DNA of 64,000 nucleotides from Cognataquiflexum aquatile (GTDB lineage Bacteria > Bacteroidota > Bacteroidia > Cytophagales > Cyclobacteriaceae): the NCBI RefSeq assembly GCF_003316845.1, contig NZ_QMIK01000002.1, positions 62,001-126,000 of the forward strand. The letters are read 5' to 3'. Positions 25,619 to 34,255 of the stretch are shown one piece after another. The notes below the pieces were generated by a model. That model was not told the DNA's origin. It saw only the letters and a list, made by a program, of their open reading frames with translations, and made no database searches. The position numbers and the translations under genes are program-made. Numbering within the stretch: the first letter of the stretch is position 1; the number at the start of each line of letters is the position of its first letter.

Positions 25619-27409
25619 ATGGCAAAAAAGAGAGGCAATGCCCTTGAAGAGCACGAAAAGCGCAAGTTGACCAAACAGAATCTGAGTAAGCTTGGGGGGA
25701 TTTTTAGGTTTATCTTACCTTACAAATTGAATTTTTTCCTGGGGATGCTTTTCCTCATATTTTCAAGTTTGACACTCTTGACTTTTCCCTATGTGGCGGG
25801 AAAACTCATCGATACAGCTTCAGGGAAAACATGGTTGGTAGATGACATCAACGGAATCGCTTTTATCCTGTTAGGAATATTATTGGTTCAAAGTATTTTC
25901 TCCTTTTTCAGGGTCTGGCTTTTTGCCAAAGTATCCGAGCGAAGTATGCGGGACATCAGGATTTCATTGTACAGCCAATTGGTGCAGTTGCCGATGACCT
26001 TTTTTGACAAAAGGAGAACCGGAGAATTGATCAGCAGGATCACGGCAGATGTCAGCATGTTGCAGGATACTTTCTCTACAACCTTGGCTGAACTGCTAAG
26101 ACAGATTATCACTTTGGTAGCTGGGGTGATTTTCCTGATGATGACCACCCCCAAATTGACACTTTTTATGTTGGCGACATTCCCGGTTTTGGTGATCATT
26201 GCGATGGTCTTTGGGAAGTTTATCCGCAAACTCTCCAAAGAAACCCAAGATGAACTTGCTGCTGCCAATGTGATTGTGGAAGAGACATTGCAGTCCATCA
26301 TGACTGTCAAATCATTTGCTGGTGAAGAATACGAATCCAACAGGTATAGAAAAGGATTGAATAAAGTCGTGGCGGTAGCACTGAAAGCCGCAGGATTCAG
26401 AGGCGCTTTTATCTCATTTATCATTTTTGCTTTGTTTGGCGGCATCGTAGCGGTGATGTGGTACGGCGCGACATTAGTCGCTTCCGGAGACATGAGCGTG
26501 GGAGATTTGGTTTCATTTGTACTCTATACCACATTTATCGGCGGGTCGATTGCGGGCTTGGGAGACATTTATGGCCAACTCCAAAAAGCCATAGGATCGT
26601 CTGAGCGGGTTTTGGAAATCTTGGGCGAATCACCGGAAGTTTCCACAGCAGATTTCCAAAAAGTCCCGATGGAAGGAAAAGTAAGCTTCCGAGGTGTGCG
26701 GTTTTCTTATCCTACCCGTCCCGAAATGGAAGTGCTCAAAAGCATAGACTTTGAAATTCCTGCCGGCGAAAAAGTCGCTTTGGCAGGTCAAAGCGGAGCC
26801 GGCAAGTCTACCATTATCCAGCTTTTGTTGAAGTTTTACCCGATAGACAAAGGTCAGATTTTGATTGATGGCAAATCTATCGACACCTGGAATCTGAAGC
26901 AACTCCGATCCAATATCGGAATCGTCCCTCAAGAGGTCCTATTATTTGGTGGAAGCATCAAAGAAAATATAGCTTACGCCAAGCCCGATGCTTCAGAGGA
27001 AGAAATCATCGAAGCCGCCAAAAAAGCAAATGCCTGGCAGTTTATAAGCAAATTTCCGGAAGGAATGGAAACCAAAGTAGGTGAGCGAGGGATCAAACTT
27101 TCCGGTGGACAGCGTCAGCGTGTGGCTATTGCCCGGGCCATCCTGAAAGATCCTGCGATTTTGATTTTGGATGAAGCGACGTCCTCTTTGGATGCTGAAT
27201 CTGAGGCATTGGTACAAGAGGCATTGGATGAACTGATGAAAAACAGGACGACCATTATCATCGCCCACCGCTTATCCACGATCCGCAAGGTGGACAGGAT
27301 TTATGTGCTCAAAGAAGGGGAGATTGTCGAGGAAGGAACACACGAACAATTGGCTTTGCAGGAAGATGGGTTTTATGCCAATCTGGTAAGGTTGCAGTTT
27401 GCGGAGTAG
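25619..27409 (+). CDS. ABC exporter, fused permease and ATPase (MsbA-like)
   Basis: 596 residues from the ATG at 25619; a TTG at 25586 overlaps the predicted -7 box and is rejected. A type IV exporter half-transporter: six membrane helices in residues ~30-320, then an ATPase domain with Walker A GQSGAGKSTI, Q-loop IGIVPQEVLLF, signature LSGGQRQRVAIARA, Walker B ILILDEATSSLD and the H-loop IIAHRL. It works as a dimer in the inner membrane. The closest functional classes are lipid or drug exporters (MsbA, LmrA, TAP-like); the substrate cannot be told. Followed by a 33-bp palindromic repeat that may end transcription. Confidence 0.9.
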   Translation: MAKKRGNALEEHEKRKLTKQNLSKLGGIFRFILPYKLNFFLGMLFLIFSSLTLLTFPYVAGKLIDTASGKTWLVDDINGIAFILLGILLVQSIFSFFRVWLFAKVSERSMRDIRISLYSQLVQLPMTFFDKRRTGELISRITADVSMLQDTFSTTLAELLRQIITLVAGVIFLMMTTPKLTLFMLATFPVLVIIAMVFGKFIRKLSKETQDELAAANVIVEETLQSIMTVKSFAGEEYESNRYRKGLNKVVAVALKAAGFRGAFISFIIFALFGGIVAVMWYGATLVASGDMSVGDLVSFVLYTTFIGGSIAGLGDIYGQLQKAIGSSERVLEILGESPEVSTADFQKVPMEGKVSFRGVRFSYPTRPEMEVLKSIDFEIPAGEKVALAGQSGAGKSTIIQLLLKFYPIDKGQILIDGKSIDTWNLKQLRSNIGIVPQEVLLFGGSIKENIAYAKPDASEEEIIEAAKKANAWQFISKFPEGMETKVGERGIKLSGGQRQRVAIARAILKDPAILILDEATSSLDAESEALVQEALDELMKNRTTIIIAHRLSTIRKVDRIYVLKEGEIVEEGTHEQLALQEDGFYANLVRLQFAE

Positions 27410-27420
27410 AAAGGTGTAAG

Positions 27421-27453
27421 AATCTTTTCCAAAGTTTGAAACTTTGGAAGAGT
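27421..27453. repeat. 33-bp palindromic repeat, copy 1
   Basis: A 14-nt arm pair around one G (CTTTTCCAAAGTTT and its near complement) within a 33-bp segment identical to 29314-29346. It lies directly after the ABC exporter gene. Confidence 0.85.
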
Positions 27454-27471
27454 ATTTAACTCTCCAAAACC

Positions 27472-28671
27472 TTAATCCTTATACAAAACCAATACATCAA
27501 TTTCCCGAGATTCTTTTTTGATTGCCAAGCCTAAACTTTTTAAGGCATCGATAAGACTTTGGGGATTTTCCTGTTCAAAATTCAGGTCAAAGAAATAGGT
27601 GCCATTGAGATTGGTTTCGTTTATTACAGGTAAACCCAAAATATCAAAATCCTCAAGATATTCGGCCAAATCATTCATAGATGCTCCCTCACTTTGAAAT
27701 GTACCGCTTCGTCCACTGTAGTAGCTATAATCTTTTGATTCTGTCAGGTTTGGCTGTCCTTTTGAATACAAAACGAATACCTCGGTAGCCCTTTTTTCAA
27801 GTTTTCCTTTTATCTCAAACCATTCAGTAAGCCCTTTTGCAAAATATTCATGAAGGTAAGGTTCACTTCCTTTCGACACAATCACGTCCACGCTGTATAG
27901 GTTTCCGGGTTTATAGGCTACCAATTCTTTATCAATTAAATGCTCTAACCTCATGGAGCTTTTTTGAAATGCCATCCTATAAAGTCCTTCTATTGAGAAA
28001 TTATGGGCTGTTATTCTTCTATTTGCAAATGTTCCTTGATTTGGAACTTTGGAAAAAGTGGGAACACCTTCGAATTCCTTTTGGATCACAAAATATTGAT
28101 CTACATCCTCGTCCACTTCAAAAAAATCATGGCTGGGATCAAAACCTACCTGCTCCTGTTTTAATGGCATAATAGGTTTTTCTCCATCCAATAAGTCCCG
28201 GATTGTTTTTTCGGTGATTTGATCCGGTGAGGTAATGGCTATCACTTCGCCGTACTTATCAATCAAAACTGTGTGCGGGATAATCCTGTGTGGGAAATAT
28301 TTCTGCAGATTCTTCTCTTTATCTGATACAAAGGAAAAACCGAAAGGCCTGTTCACCATAAATTTTTTAATTCTTTCCGGACTTTCATCACTGACAGCGA
28401 GCACCAGAATTTCAGAAGTAAAAGTCTTTTGGAGACTTTCCAAATGCGGCATTCCCGCAATACAAGGTCCGCACCATGTTGCCCAAAAGTCGATTAGAAT
28501 GATTTTTCCGGTTTGATTTTCAAATTTCTTAACCTCATCCGTCTTAAGATCTAGTACTTCAAATGCAGGGATTTTTTCTCCTAAACCTACCACTTGGGAC
28601 ATGGAAAAGTGACTAAAAAGCGAAAAAGCAAGGATCAGGCAAACAAATTTCACTCTCGGGTATGGGTTCAT
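27472..28671 (-). CDS. TlpA-like thioredoxin fused to a DUF3738 (TIGR03435-like) domain
   Basis: 399 residues from the ATG at 28671, which places a standard signal peptide at residues 1-26 (VKFVCLILAFSLFSHFSMS). The redoxin domain spans about residues 30-165 with the active site FWATWCGPC near residue 68 and the cis-proline region HRIIPHTVLID. The C-terminal ~200 residues resemble DUF3738: SIEGLYRMAFQ, the SMNDLAEYLE segment, and the closing pattern LPVINETNLNGTYFFDL, then SLIDALKSLGLAIK. DUF3738 is best known from Acidobacteriota; fusions to TlpA occur in Bacteroidota. Periplasmic; role of the second domain unknown. Confidence 0.83.
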   Translation of the reverse strand: MNPYPRVKFVCLILAFSLFSHFSMSQVVGLGEKIPAFEVLDLKTDEVKKFENQTGKIILIDFWATWCGPCIAGMPHLESLQKTFTSEILVLAVSDESPERIKKFMVNRPFGFSFVSDKEKNLQKYFPHRIIPHTVLIDKYGEVIAITSPDQITEKTIRDLLDGEKPIMPLKQEQVGFDPSHDFFEVDEDVDQYFVIQKEFEGVPTFSKVPNQGTFANRRITAHNFSIEGLYRMAFQKSSMRLEHLIDKELVAYKPGNLYSVDVIVSKGSEPYLHEYFAKGLTEWFEIKGKLEKRATEVFVLYSKGQPNLTESKDYSYYSGRSGTFQSEGASMNDLAEYLEDFDILGLPVINETNLNGTYFFDLNFEQENPQSLIDALKSLGLAIKKESREIDVLVLYKD

Positions 28672-28851
28672 AAATGGGTCTTTGGTAAACATTAACGGGT
28701 AGGTATTTAAAAAAGATATGAGCAACTCTTGACTTAAAATTTGGAGACAGGATTAAAACCAAAATTTAGTGATTTAAAAGTTTTTGACCTAAACGTTTTT
28801 TTTTGATTATTTTTTCCAACCTTTAAACGAAGTATTAAATATCCGCAAGAG

Positions 28852-29313
28852 ATGAAAAAATCTGCCTATCTCATATTGTTTATTATTCCCCTTTTGTTTT
28901 CCTGTATCGACAAAAGCGTCCCTGACTTCAGCGAATGTACAGCTTCAGGTTCTTTGGAAAAATCGGTCCTTGAAACAGAAGTATTGGGAACTTGGGAATG
29001 GCAGTTTACAGTCTGTTGTCCTGAATCAAGGGAAGGAATGAAAAAAGATTCCAATATGTATTCAGGCACCAAAATCACCTTTTACGATGATGGTACAGGC
29101 AAGAAGGAAGACAAATCCGGAATAGCGGATTTTTCTTGGACGCTAAAAACAGTAGATTTCAACTATTATGGGTTTGATACTGACCCGGCGATATTTTTGA
29201 TTTCAGGGAGATTATTTATCTGCAATGACCAATTGTTTGCCAATGACAGCTATCGTGACGGGGCTGACAAGTACTTCAGGAAAATCAATGGAACTGAGAT
29301 TAAACCCAAATAA
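28852..29313 (+). CDS. Uncharacterised lipoprotein
   Basis: 153 residues. A lipoprotein signal peptide has its lipobox at LLFSC (Cys18), then a linker rich in Ser and acidic residues. The mature part has a lipocalin-like flavour: an early GTWEWQFTVCC segment, GTKITFYDDGTGKKED, and FSWTLKTVDFNYYG, a pattern seen in small Bacteroidota lipocalin-type lipoproteins. Four further cysteines are present. The family is inferred by pattern only. It stands alone, and a 33-bp palindrome begins at the base after the stop codon. Confidence 0.68.
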   Translation: MKKSAYLILFIIPLLFSCIDKSVPDFSECTASGSLEKSVLETEVLGTWEWQFTVCCPESREGMKKDSNMYSGTKITFYDDGTGKKEDKSGIADFSWTLKTVDFNYYGFDTDPAIFLISGRLFICNDQLFANDSYRDGADKYFRKINGTEIKPK

Positions 29314-29346
29314 AATCTTTTCCAAAGTTTGAAACTTTGGAAGAGT
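29314..29346. repeat. 33-bp palindromic repeat, copy 2
   Basis: Identical over 33 bp to 27421-27453, starting immediately after the TAA of the lipoprotein gene. Confidence 0.85.
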
Positions 29347-29358
29347 TATTCTTCAAAA

Positions 29359-30501
29359 TCAAACCGTCACCCCATAGAGTTCTTTCAGCTTCTCCACAGT
29401 ATAATCGATCTCTTCTTTGGTAGTGAACCTGCTGAAGGAAAACCTCACGGATTCTCTTTCGGGATCGTGGTTGATTGCCCGGAGTACATGCGAACCGACA
29501 GTAGCACCGCTGCTGCAGGCCGATCCGCCGGAAGCCGATATCCCATGTAAGTCAAGGTTGAAAAGCAACATGCCCCTGTTTTCTTCAGAAGGAGGCAGAC
29601 TCACATTCAATACCGTGTAGAGACTTTTCTCAAAATCCGCTGAAAGCCCATTGAATCCGACTTCAGGAAGATGGTATTGGAGTGATTCAATAAAATGTTT
29701 TTTCAATCCTTCTATATGGGCGCGATGTCCTGCCATATCTTCATAGGCAAGTTCCAAGGCTTTGGCGATGCCTACGATGCCGATGACATTTTCGGTACCT
29801 CCACGCATATTCCTTTCCTGGGCACCGCCGTGGATGAAGGGATGGATTTTTTTATCCTTTCTCACATATAAAAAACCTGAACCTTTTGGTCCGTGGAATT
29901 TGTGCCCACCGGACACGATGGCATCTACAGGAAGATTTTTGAGATCATGGACAAAATGTCCCATGGTCTGCACGGTGTCCGAATGGAAGAAAGCCCCGTA
30001 TTCTTTTGTCATACCACCGATGGCAGCCAAGTCATTGATATTTCCGATTTCATTGTTGGCATGCATCAGGGAAACCAACGAATTGGGATTCGCCTGAAGC
30101 AATTCCCTGAGTTGGTCAAGGTTGATTTCTCCTTTATTATTGACATCCAAAAGGCTGAGTTTTACCTTTCCTTTTTTGGCACAATCCTCCAAAGTATGCA
30201 AGACGGCATGATGCTCTATCGGGGAAGTGATGGCATGCTTGATCCCGTGAGTTTCTATGCCGCAGACGAGTGCAGTATTGTCAGCTTCTGTACCGCCTGA
30301 AGTAAAAAATATTTCAGTAGGAGAGGAATTGAGCAATTCCGCCACTTTCTTTCTTGCCTTTTCGATCGCAGACCGGACTTCCCTTCCATGGCTGTGTACG
30401 GATGAAGGATTGCCGTAATGCTGTCTCATAAAAGGAAGCATGGCCTCGATCACGCGGTCGTCCATGGCAGTGGTGGCGGCATTGTCTAAATAAACTCTCA
30501 T
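29359..30501 (-). CDS. Cysteine desulfurase, NifS/IscS type
   Basis: 380 residues. This PLP enzyme takes sulfur from cysteine for iron-sulfur clusters or thiolation. Visible are YLDNAATT at the N-terminus, FTSGGTEADN, SPIEHHAVL, HSDTVQTMGH, the PLP lysine in SGGHKFHGPKGSGF, RGGTENVIG and the catalytic-loop cysteine in SGGSACSSGATVGSHVL. Its length is shorter than IscS and fits NifS-like group I enzymes. No iscU or sufBCD gene is adjacent, so the sulfur acceptor is unknown. The start at 30501 is the standard MRVYLDNAAT. Confidence 0.94.
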   Translation of the reverse strand: MRVYLDNAATTAMDDRVIEAMLPFMRQHYGNPSSVHSHGREVRSAIEKARKKVAELLNSSPTEIFFTSGGTEADNTALVCGIETHGIKHAITSPIEHHAVLHTLEDCAKKGKVKLSLLDVNNKGEINLDQLRELLQANPNSLVSLMHANNEIGNINDLAAIGGMTKEYGAFFHSDTVQTMGHFVHDLKNLPVDAIVSGGHKFHGPKGSGFLYVRKDKKIHPFIHGGAQERNMRGGTENVIGIVGIAKALELAYEDMAGHRAHIEGLKKHFIESLQYHLPEVGFNGLSADFEKSLYTVLNVSLPPSEENRGMLLFNLDLHGISASGGSACSSGATVGSHVLRAINHDPERESVRFSFSRFTTKEEIDYTVEKLKELYGVTV

Positions 30502-30573
30502 TTTCTTCTATTTGGGCTGGGTATTGCGTATTTATTTGAAATCGTAGCCAATGGGGAAGGATTAGCGGTTCAG

Positions 30574-30601
30574 TGGATTGTGGACTGTCGTCCGTGGACG
30601 A
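30574..30601. repeat. Heptameric tandem repeat, four units
   Basis: TGGATTG, TGGACTG, TCGTCCG, TGGACGA follow each other without gap, a close relative of the tract at 22704-22738. Confidence 0.7.
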
Positions 30602-30655
30602 GTATCTTTTAGCCAATGTTGTGTCTCCACAAACATTAATTAACTCAATAACCTA

Positions 30656-32047
30656 TCATTTTGTATTCGTCACCACTTCTTTGATATCAAGAATAATTTT
30701 ATTCGCCAAGTGGTCAGCAGTGGCTTGACTTTCGGATTCAGAATAAATCCTGATAATGGGTTCTGTATTTGATTTTCTCAAATGCACCCATTCCTTGTCA
30801 AACTCTATTTTGACACCGTCAATGTCATTGATCGGCTGCTTTTTATATTTCTTTTTGACTTCCTCTAGGATCTTGTCCACGTTGATTTCTGGAGTCAGTT
30901 CGATTTTGTTTTTAGAAATATGGTAATTCGGATAGCTCGCTCTCAGTCTGGAGATTGTCTTGCCAAACTTGGCCAGATGCGTCAAAAACAAACCAATTCC
31001 CACCAATGCATCACGTCCATAATGGGATTCCGGATAGATGACCCCGCCGTTGCCTTCCCCACCGATGATCGCATTTGTCTCCTTCATTTTGTTGACGACG
31101 TTGACTTCGCCAACAGCCGCTGCGTGGTAGTGTCCACCTCTTTTTTCGGTGACATCTCTCAATGCCCGTGTAGAACTCAGGTTGGAAACGGTATTGCCGG
31201 GAGTCTGCGAAAGCACGTAATCTGCCACAGCCACCAAGGTATATTCCTCCCCAAAAGGACTCCCGTCTTCATTCATAAAGCAAAGTCTGTCGACATCAGG
31301 ATCGACGACGATGCCCAGGTCATATTTGCCTTTTTTAAGCTTATCGGCAATGTCCCTGAGATTTTCAGGAAGAGGTTCGGGATTATGGGGAAAATGTCCG
31401 TCAGGAGTACAATACATTTCCTCGATATCCTCCACGCCAAGTGCCCTCAGCAATTTTGGCAAGGCAATGCCTCCTGTGGAATTCACACAATCAATGACTA
31501 CTTTAAATTTTTTGGCAGCAATGGCCTCTTTGTCTACAAGCTTGAGACCAAGAACATGCTGTACATGTCGGTCGATGTAATCGTCGATTTGGATATATTT
31601 TCCAATTTTTTTGACTTCCGCAAAGGAGAAATTTCCCTTCTCTGCATTATCCAAAATGGATTTTCCTTCCAGGTCTGAAATGAATTCCCCTTTGTCATTT
31701 AGCAGTTTCAAGGCATTCCATTGAATAGGATTATGGCTTGCGGTAAGGATGATTCCTCCACCTGCTTTTTCCAAAGGAACAGCCAATTCGACTGTCGGAG
31801 TAGTGCTCAGACCAAGGTCGATCACATCAATTCCCAAACCCTGAAGCGTTGCTGCAACAAGTTTGGAGACCATTTCACCTGAGATCCTTGCATCCCTGCC
31901 GATGACCACTTTTGGATTTTTTGTTTGGCTGATCACCCAACTGCCATAGGCGGAAGTAAATTTGACAACATCCAAAGGAGTCAATCCTTCACCGGGTTTG
32001 CCTCCGATGGTACCTCTAATACCGGAAATAGATTTGATTAACGCCAC
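30656..32047 (-). CDS. glmM: Phosphoglucosamine mutase / phosphohexomutase
   Basis: 463 residues, four-domain alpha-D-phosphohexomutase. It has SGIRGTIGGKPGEGL at the N-terminus, the catalytic phosphoserine loop TASHNPIQWNALK near residue 103, the metal-binding loop VVDPDVDRLCF, the sugar-binding GGEGNGGVIYPE and the phosphate-binding RKSNTEPIIRIYSES. In Bacteroidota this type is generally annotated GlmM, making glucosamine-1-phosphate for UDP-GlcNAc, but a phosphomannomutase or phosphoglucomutase role is possible. It lies between the cysteine desulfurase and a small membrane-protein gene. Confidence 0.85.
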   Translation of the reverse strand: MALIKSISGIRGTIGGKPGEGLTPLDVVKFTSAYGSWVISQTKNPKVVIGRDARISGEMVSKLVAATLQGLGIDVIDLGLSTTPTVELAVPLEKAGGGIILTASHNPIQWNALKLLNDKGEFISDLEGKSILDNAEKGNFSFAEVKKIGKYIQIDDYIDRHVQHVLGLKLVDKEAIAAKKFKVVIDCVNSTGGIALPKLLRALGVEDIEEMYCTPDGHFPHNPEPLPENLRDIADKLKKGKYDLGIVVDPDVDRLCFMNEDGSPFGEEYTLVAVADYVLSQTPGNTVSNLSSTRALRDVTEKRGGHYHAAAVGEVNVVNKMKETNAIIGGEGNGGVIYPESHYGRDALVGIGLFLTHLAKFGKTISRLRASYPNYHISKNKIELTPEINVDKILEEVKKKYKKQPINDIDGVKIEFDKEWVHLRKSNTEPIIRIYSESESQATADHLANKIILDIKEVVTNTK

Positions 32048-32072
32048 ATTGAAGAGTTTTAAGTGCTAATTG

Positions 32073-32094
32073 AAAAATCCCGGTAAATCCGGGA
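32073..32094 (-). terminator. Terminator after the small membrane-protein gene
   Basis: A perfect 6-bp GC-rich stem (32078-32083 with 32089-32094), 5-nt loop and a T5 run on the minus strand. It lies between the small gene and glmM. Confidence 0.65.
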
Positions 32095-32106
32095 GATGAA
32101 AAATTT

Positions 32107-32337
32107 TTATTTGAATTTGGCTAGAACTTTATCCGTTTCATTGTCTGGATTAGCACATGAACTGTTTGCGTCAACAACTTTGCCACAATAACTGCAAGTA
32201 CCACCGTCCTTATTTAAGAATGGACTTTGTGAAGCACAGGTCCCTTTAAACTCGCCATTTTTGAGGAAAATAAGCCTAACAGACATCAAAACGAAGAACA
32301 ATGCCAAGAATCCCAAAGTCAAATACAAGGTTGCCAT
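32107..32337 (-). CDS. Small membrane-anchored protein with a CxxC zinc-like motif
   Basis: 76 residues. One N-terminal membrane helix (TLYLTLGFLALFFVLMSVRLIFL) is followed by a short soluble part with four cysteines, among them CSYCGK, which could hold a metal ion or haem-like group. Similar short proteins are found in Bacteroidota and usually carry only the label membrane or secreted protein. A perfect -7 box lies 17 bp upstream and a terminator follows, so it is its own unit. The function is unknown. Confidence 0.75.
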   Translation of the reverse strand: MATLYLTLGFLALFFVLMSVRLIFLKNGEFKGTCASQSPFLNKDGGTCSYCGKVVDANSSCANPDNETDKVLAKFK

Positions 32338-32353
32338 ATCAATATAATTTGCG

Positions 32354-32361
32354 CAAATTTA
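32354..32361 (-). promoter_or_regulatory. Predicted -7 box for the small membrane-protein gene
   Basis: On the minus strand the site reads TAAATTTG, a perfect TAnnTTTG, 17 bp before the ATG at 32337. Confidence 0.35.
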
Positions 32362-32407
32362 CGTAATACTTTGAAAACGTCCTCACTTTCCGATTAGTTT
32401 CCCGAAT

Positions 32408-33208
32408 ATGTCTGATTTATCTTTAAGAAAAACCCAACTACAATCTTTTGATAGACTATTGACCATCATGGATGAGCTCCGTGAGCAGTGTCCGTGGGAT
32501 AGAAAACAGACCCTTGAGAGCCTCAGACACCTCACTATCGAAGAAACTTTTGAGTTGTCAGACGCTATTCTTGAAAACAACCTAGAAGAAATCAAAAAGG
32601 AGTTGGGGGATATTCTCCTACATATTGTTTTTTATTCCAAAATCGGTGCCGAAAAAGAAGCCTTCGATATCGGAACAGTCATTGACAGCCTTTGTGAAAA
32701 GCTGATCCGGCGACATCCCCACATCTATGGAGATACCGTGGCCAAAGATGAGGAAACCGTCAAACAAAACTGGGAGAAAATCAAACTCAGTGAGAAAGGA
32801 AATACGTCCGTTCTTGGTGGTGTGCCGAAGTCTTTACCGGCTTTGATCAAGGCCATGCGGATCCAGGAAAAGGCACGCGGAGTTGGATTTGATTGGGAAG
32901 AAAAGCATCAGGTATGGGAAAAAGTGGAAGAGGAAATGCAGGAATTCAAGGAAGAATTTAACACCTTGGAGGGACAGGAAATTGATAAAACGAAGGCAAC
33001 CGGGGAGTTTGGAGATTTACTTTTTTCTTTGATCAATTACGCAAGGTTTATCGATATCAATCCTGAGGAAGCATTGGAACGGACCAACCTCAAGTTTATC
33101 AAACGCTTCCAATACCTCGAAAATGCCGCAAAATCAGCCGGAAGAAAAATAGAGGACATGAGCCTGGCAGAAATGGATGTGTATTGGGAAGAAGCAAAAA
33201 AAATCTAG
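32408..33208 (+). CDS. mazG: Nucleoside triphosphate pyrophosphohydrolase
   Basis: 266 residues, the two-domain MazG. It hydrolyses (d)NTPs to monophosphates, clearing damaged nucleotides. The first domain has CPWDRKQTLESLRHLTIEE and the metal-binding EExxE...ExxD pattern (IEETFELSDAI, KKELGDILLHI); the second repeats it (VEEEMQEFKEE, GEFGDLLFSLINYAR). Both appear intact. It is the first of four genes on the plus strand (oxygenase, CHAD, rsmF) with gaps of 57-96 bp; whether they form one operon is unclear. Unrelated to the MazE/F toxin system despite the name. Confidence 0.94.
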   Translation: MSDLSLRKTQLQSFDRLLTIMDELREQCPWDRKQTLESLRHLTIEETFELSDAILENNLEEIKKELGDILLHIVFYSKIGAEKEAFDIGTVIDSLCEKLIRRHPHIYGDTVAKDEETVKQNWEKIKLSEKGNTSVLGGVPKSLPALIKAMRIQEKARGVGFDWEEKHQVWEKVEEEMQEFKEEFNTLEGQEIDKTKATGEFGDLLFSLINYARFIDINPEEALERTNLKFIKRFQYLENAAKSAGRKIEDMSLAEMDVYWEEAKKI

Positions 33209-33304
33209 ACTGGGATCAAGGAGCTGTTTCTCAAACTTTCTTTTTGTCAAAAAATCCCAAAATCGAATCCCGATTTTGAGCTATTTATTGAAAACAAAAC
33301 TGCA

Positions 33305-34168
33305 ATGAAAGCCAAATTTTTCTCCGACAGGATCGCCCAATTGGATCCAAAAAAGGACCACAGGGAAATCGCGTTTTTATTAACCTGTCACTGTTTTCCC
33401 TGGGATATGGAAAGGGCTTTGGAATTTGCTCTTTTCAGGACTTTTGCAGTTCCCTCCATTTCCAAAATCCTTGTTGGAACAGGCGAGTTTACTTCCCGGA
33501 CAAGGAAGCGCTATGACGACACCGAACTGATCCTCTATGAAATTCTCGAACACGGAATGGACAGCCTACGTGGCGGGAAGGCCATAGACCGCATGAATGA
33601 CATGCATGGGAGGTTTAAAATACCGAACGAAGATTTTTTATATGTCTTGTCGACTTTCATCTTTGAACCCATCAGGTGGATGGACAGATTTGGTTGGAGA
33701 CCGTTTACTGAATTAGAAAAAGAGGCAATTTTAACCAATTACACTTTGCTTGGCCAAAAAATGCATATCACCGGGATACCCGAAACATTGGAAGCTTTTG
33801 AAGCTTTTAACCTGGAATATGAAAAAGTACATTTCCGCTTTGACCGCCACAACCAAATAATTGGCAATAAAACCATTGAATTGTTACTTGGATTTTATGT
33901 TCCAAAGTTTCTTTTCCCGCTTGGAAAACCACTTTTATATTCTCTCATGGACCGACCTTTACAAAATGCCATGGGATTTAAAAGTCCACCAAAAATTATT
34001 TCAGCATTGATGAGTTCACTTTTAAAAACCAGAGCTTGGTTTATTAAATTTTTGCCGGAAAGAAAAAATCCCAAGTTAGGGACCAAACGAAAAAGAGCCA
34101 CTTACCCAAATGGATACCAAATCGAATCTCTCGGGACGTTTCCTCCACGCCAAAACCATTCAACCTGA
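33305..34168 (+). CDS. MpaB-type oxygenase (DUF2236 family)
   Basis: 287 residues. The motifs RKRYDDTELILYEILEHG, AIDRMNDMHGRFKIPNEDF with conserved Arg and His, and FEPIRWMDRFGWRPFTELE match the DUF2236 family that includes the fungal MpaB oxygenase and rubber oxygenase catalytic domains, which bind a b-type haem. It therefore probably oxidises a hydrophobic compound. One hydrophobic segment near residues 205-225 may associate with the membrane. The substrate is unknown. Located between mazG and the CHAD gene; the functional link to either is not evident. Confidence 0.8.
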   Translation: MKAKFFSDRIAQLDPKKDHREIAFLLTCHCFPWDMERALEFALFRTFAVPSISKILVGTGEFTSRTRKRYDDTELILYEILEHGMDSLRGGKAIDRMNDMHGRFKIPNEDFLYVLSTFIFEPIRWMDRFGWRPFTELEKEAILTNYTLLGQKMHITGIPETLEAFEAFNLEYEKVHFRFDRHNQIIGNKTIELLLGFYVPKFLFPLGKPLLYSLMDRPLQNAMGFKSPPKIISALMSSLLKTRAWFIKFLPERKNPKLGTKRKRATYPNGYQIESLGTFPPRQNHST

Positions 34169-34255
34169 AGGTCTTTTCAAAATGGAAATAGATAACCTTT
34201 TCCCAAAAAAATTAATTAGTAGTATATTGACCTATCAGACCAAAAAAATCAGAAG

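Noticed and set aside
30920-31678. Plus-strand open frame of 252 codons opposite glmM
   Set aside because: It is the reverse of the phosphohexomutase coding sequence; length results from the codon bias of the true gene.
33258-33278. Inverted repeat CAAAATCG/CGATTTTG after mazG
   Set aside because: An 8-bp AT-rich hairpin without T-run; too weak to call a terminator.
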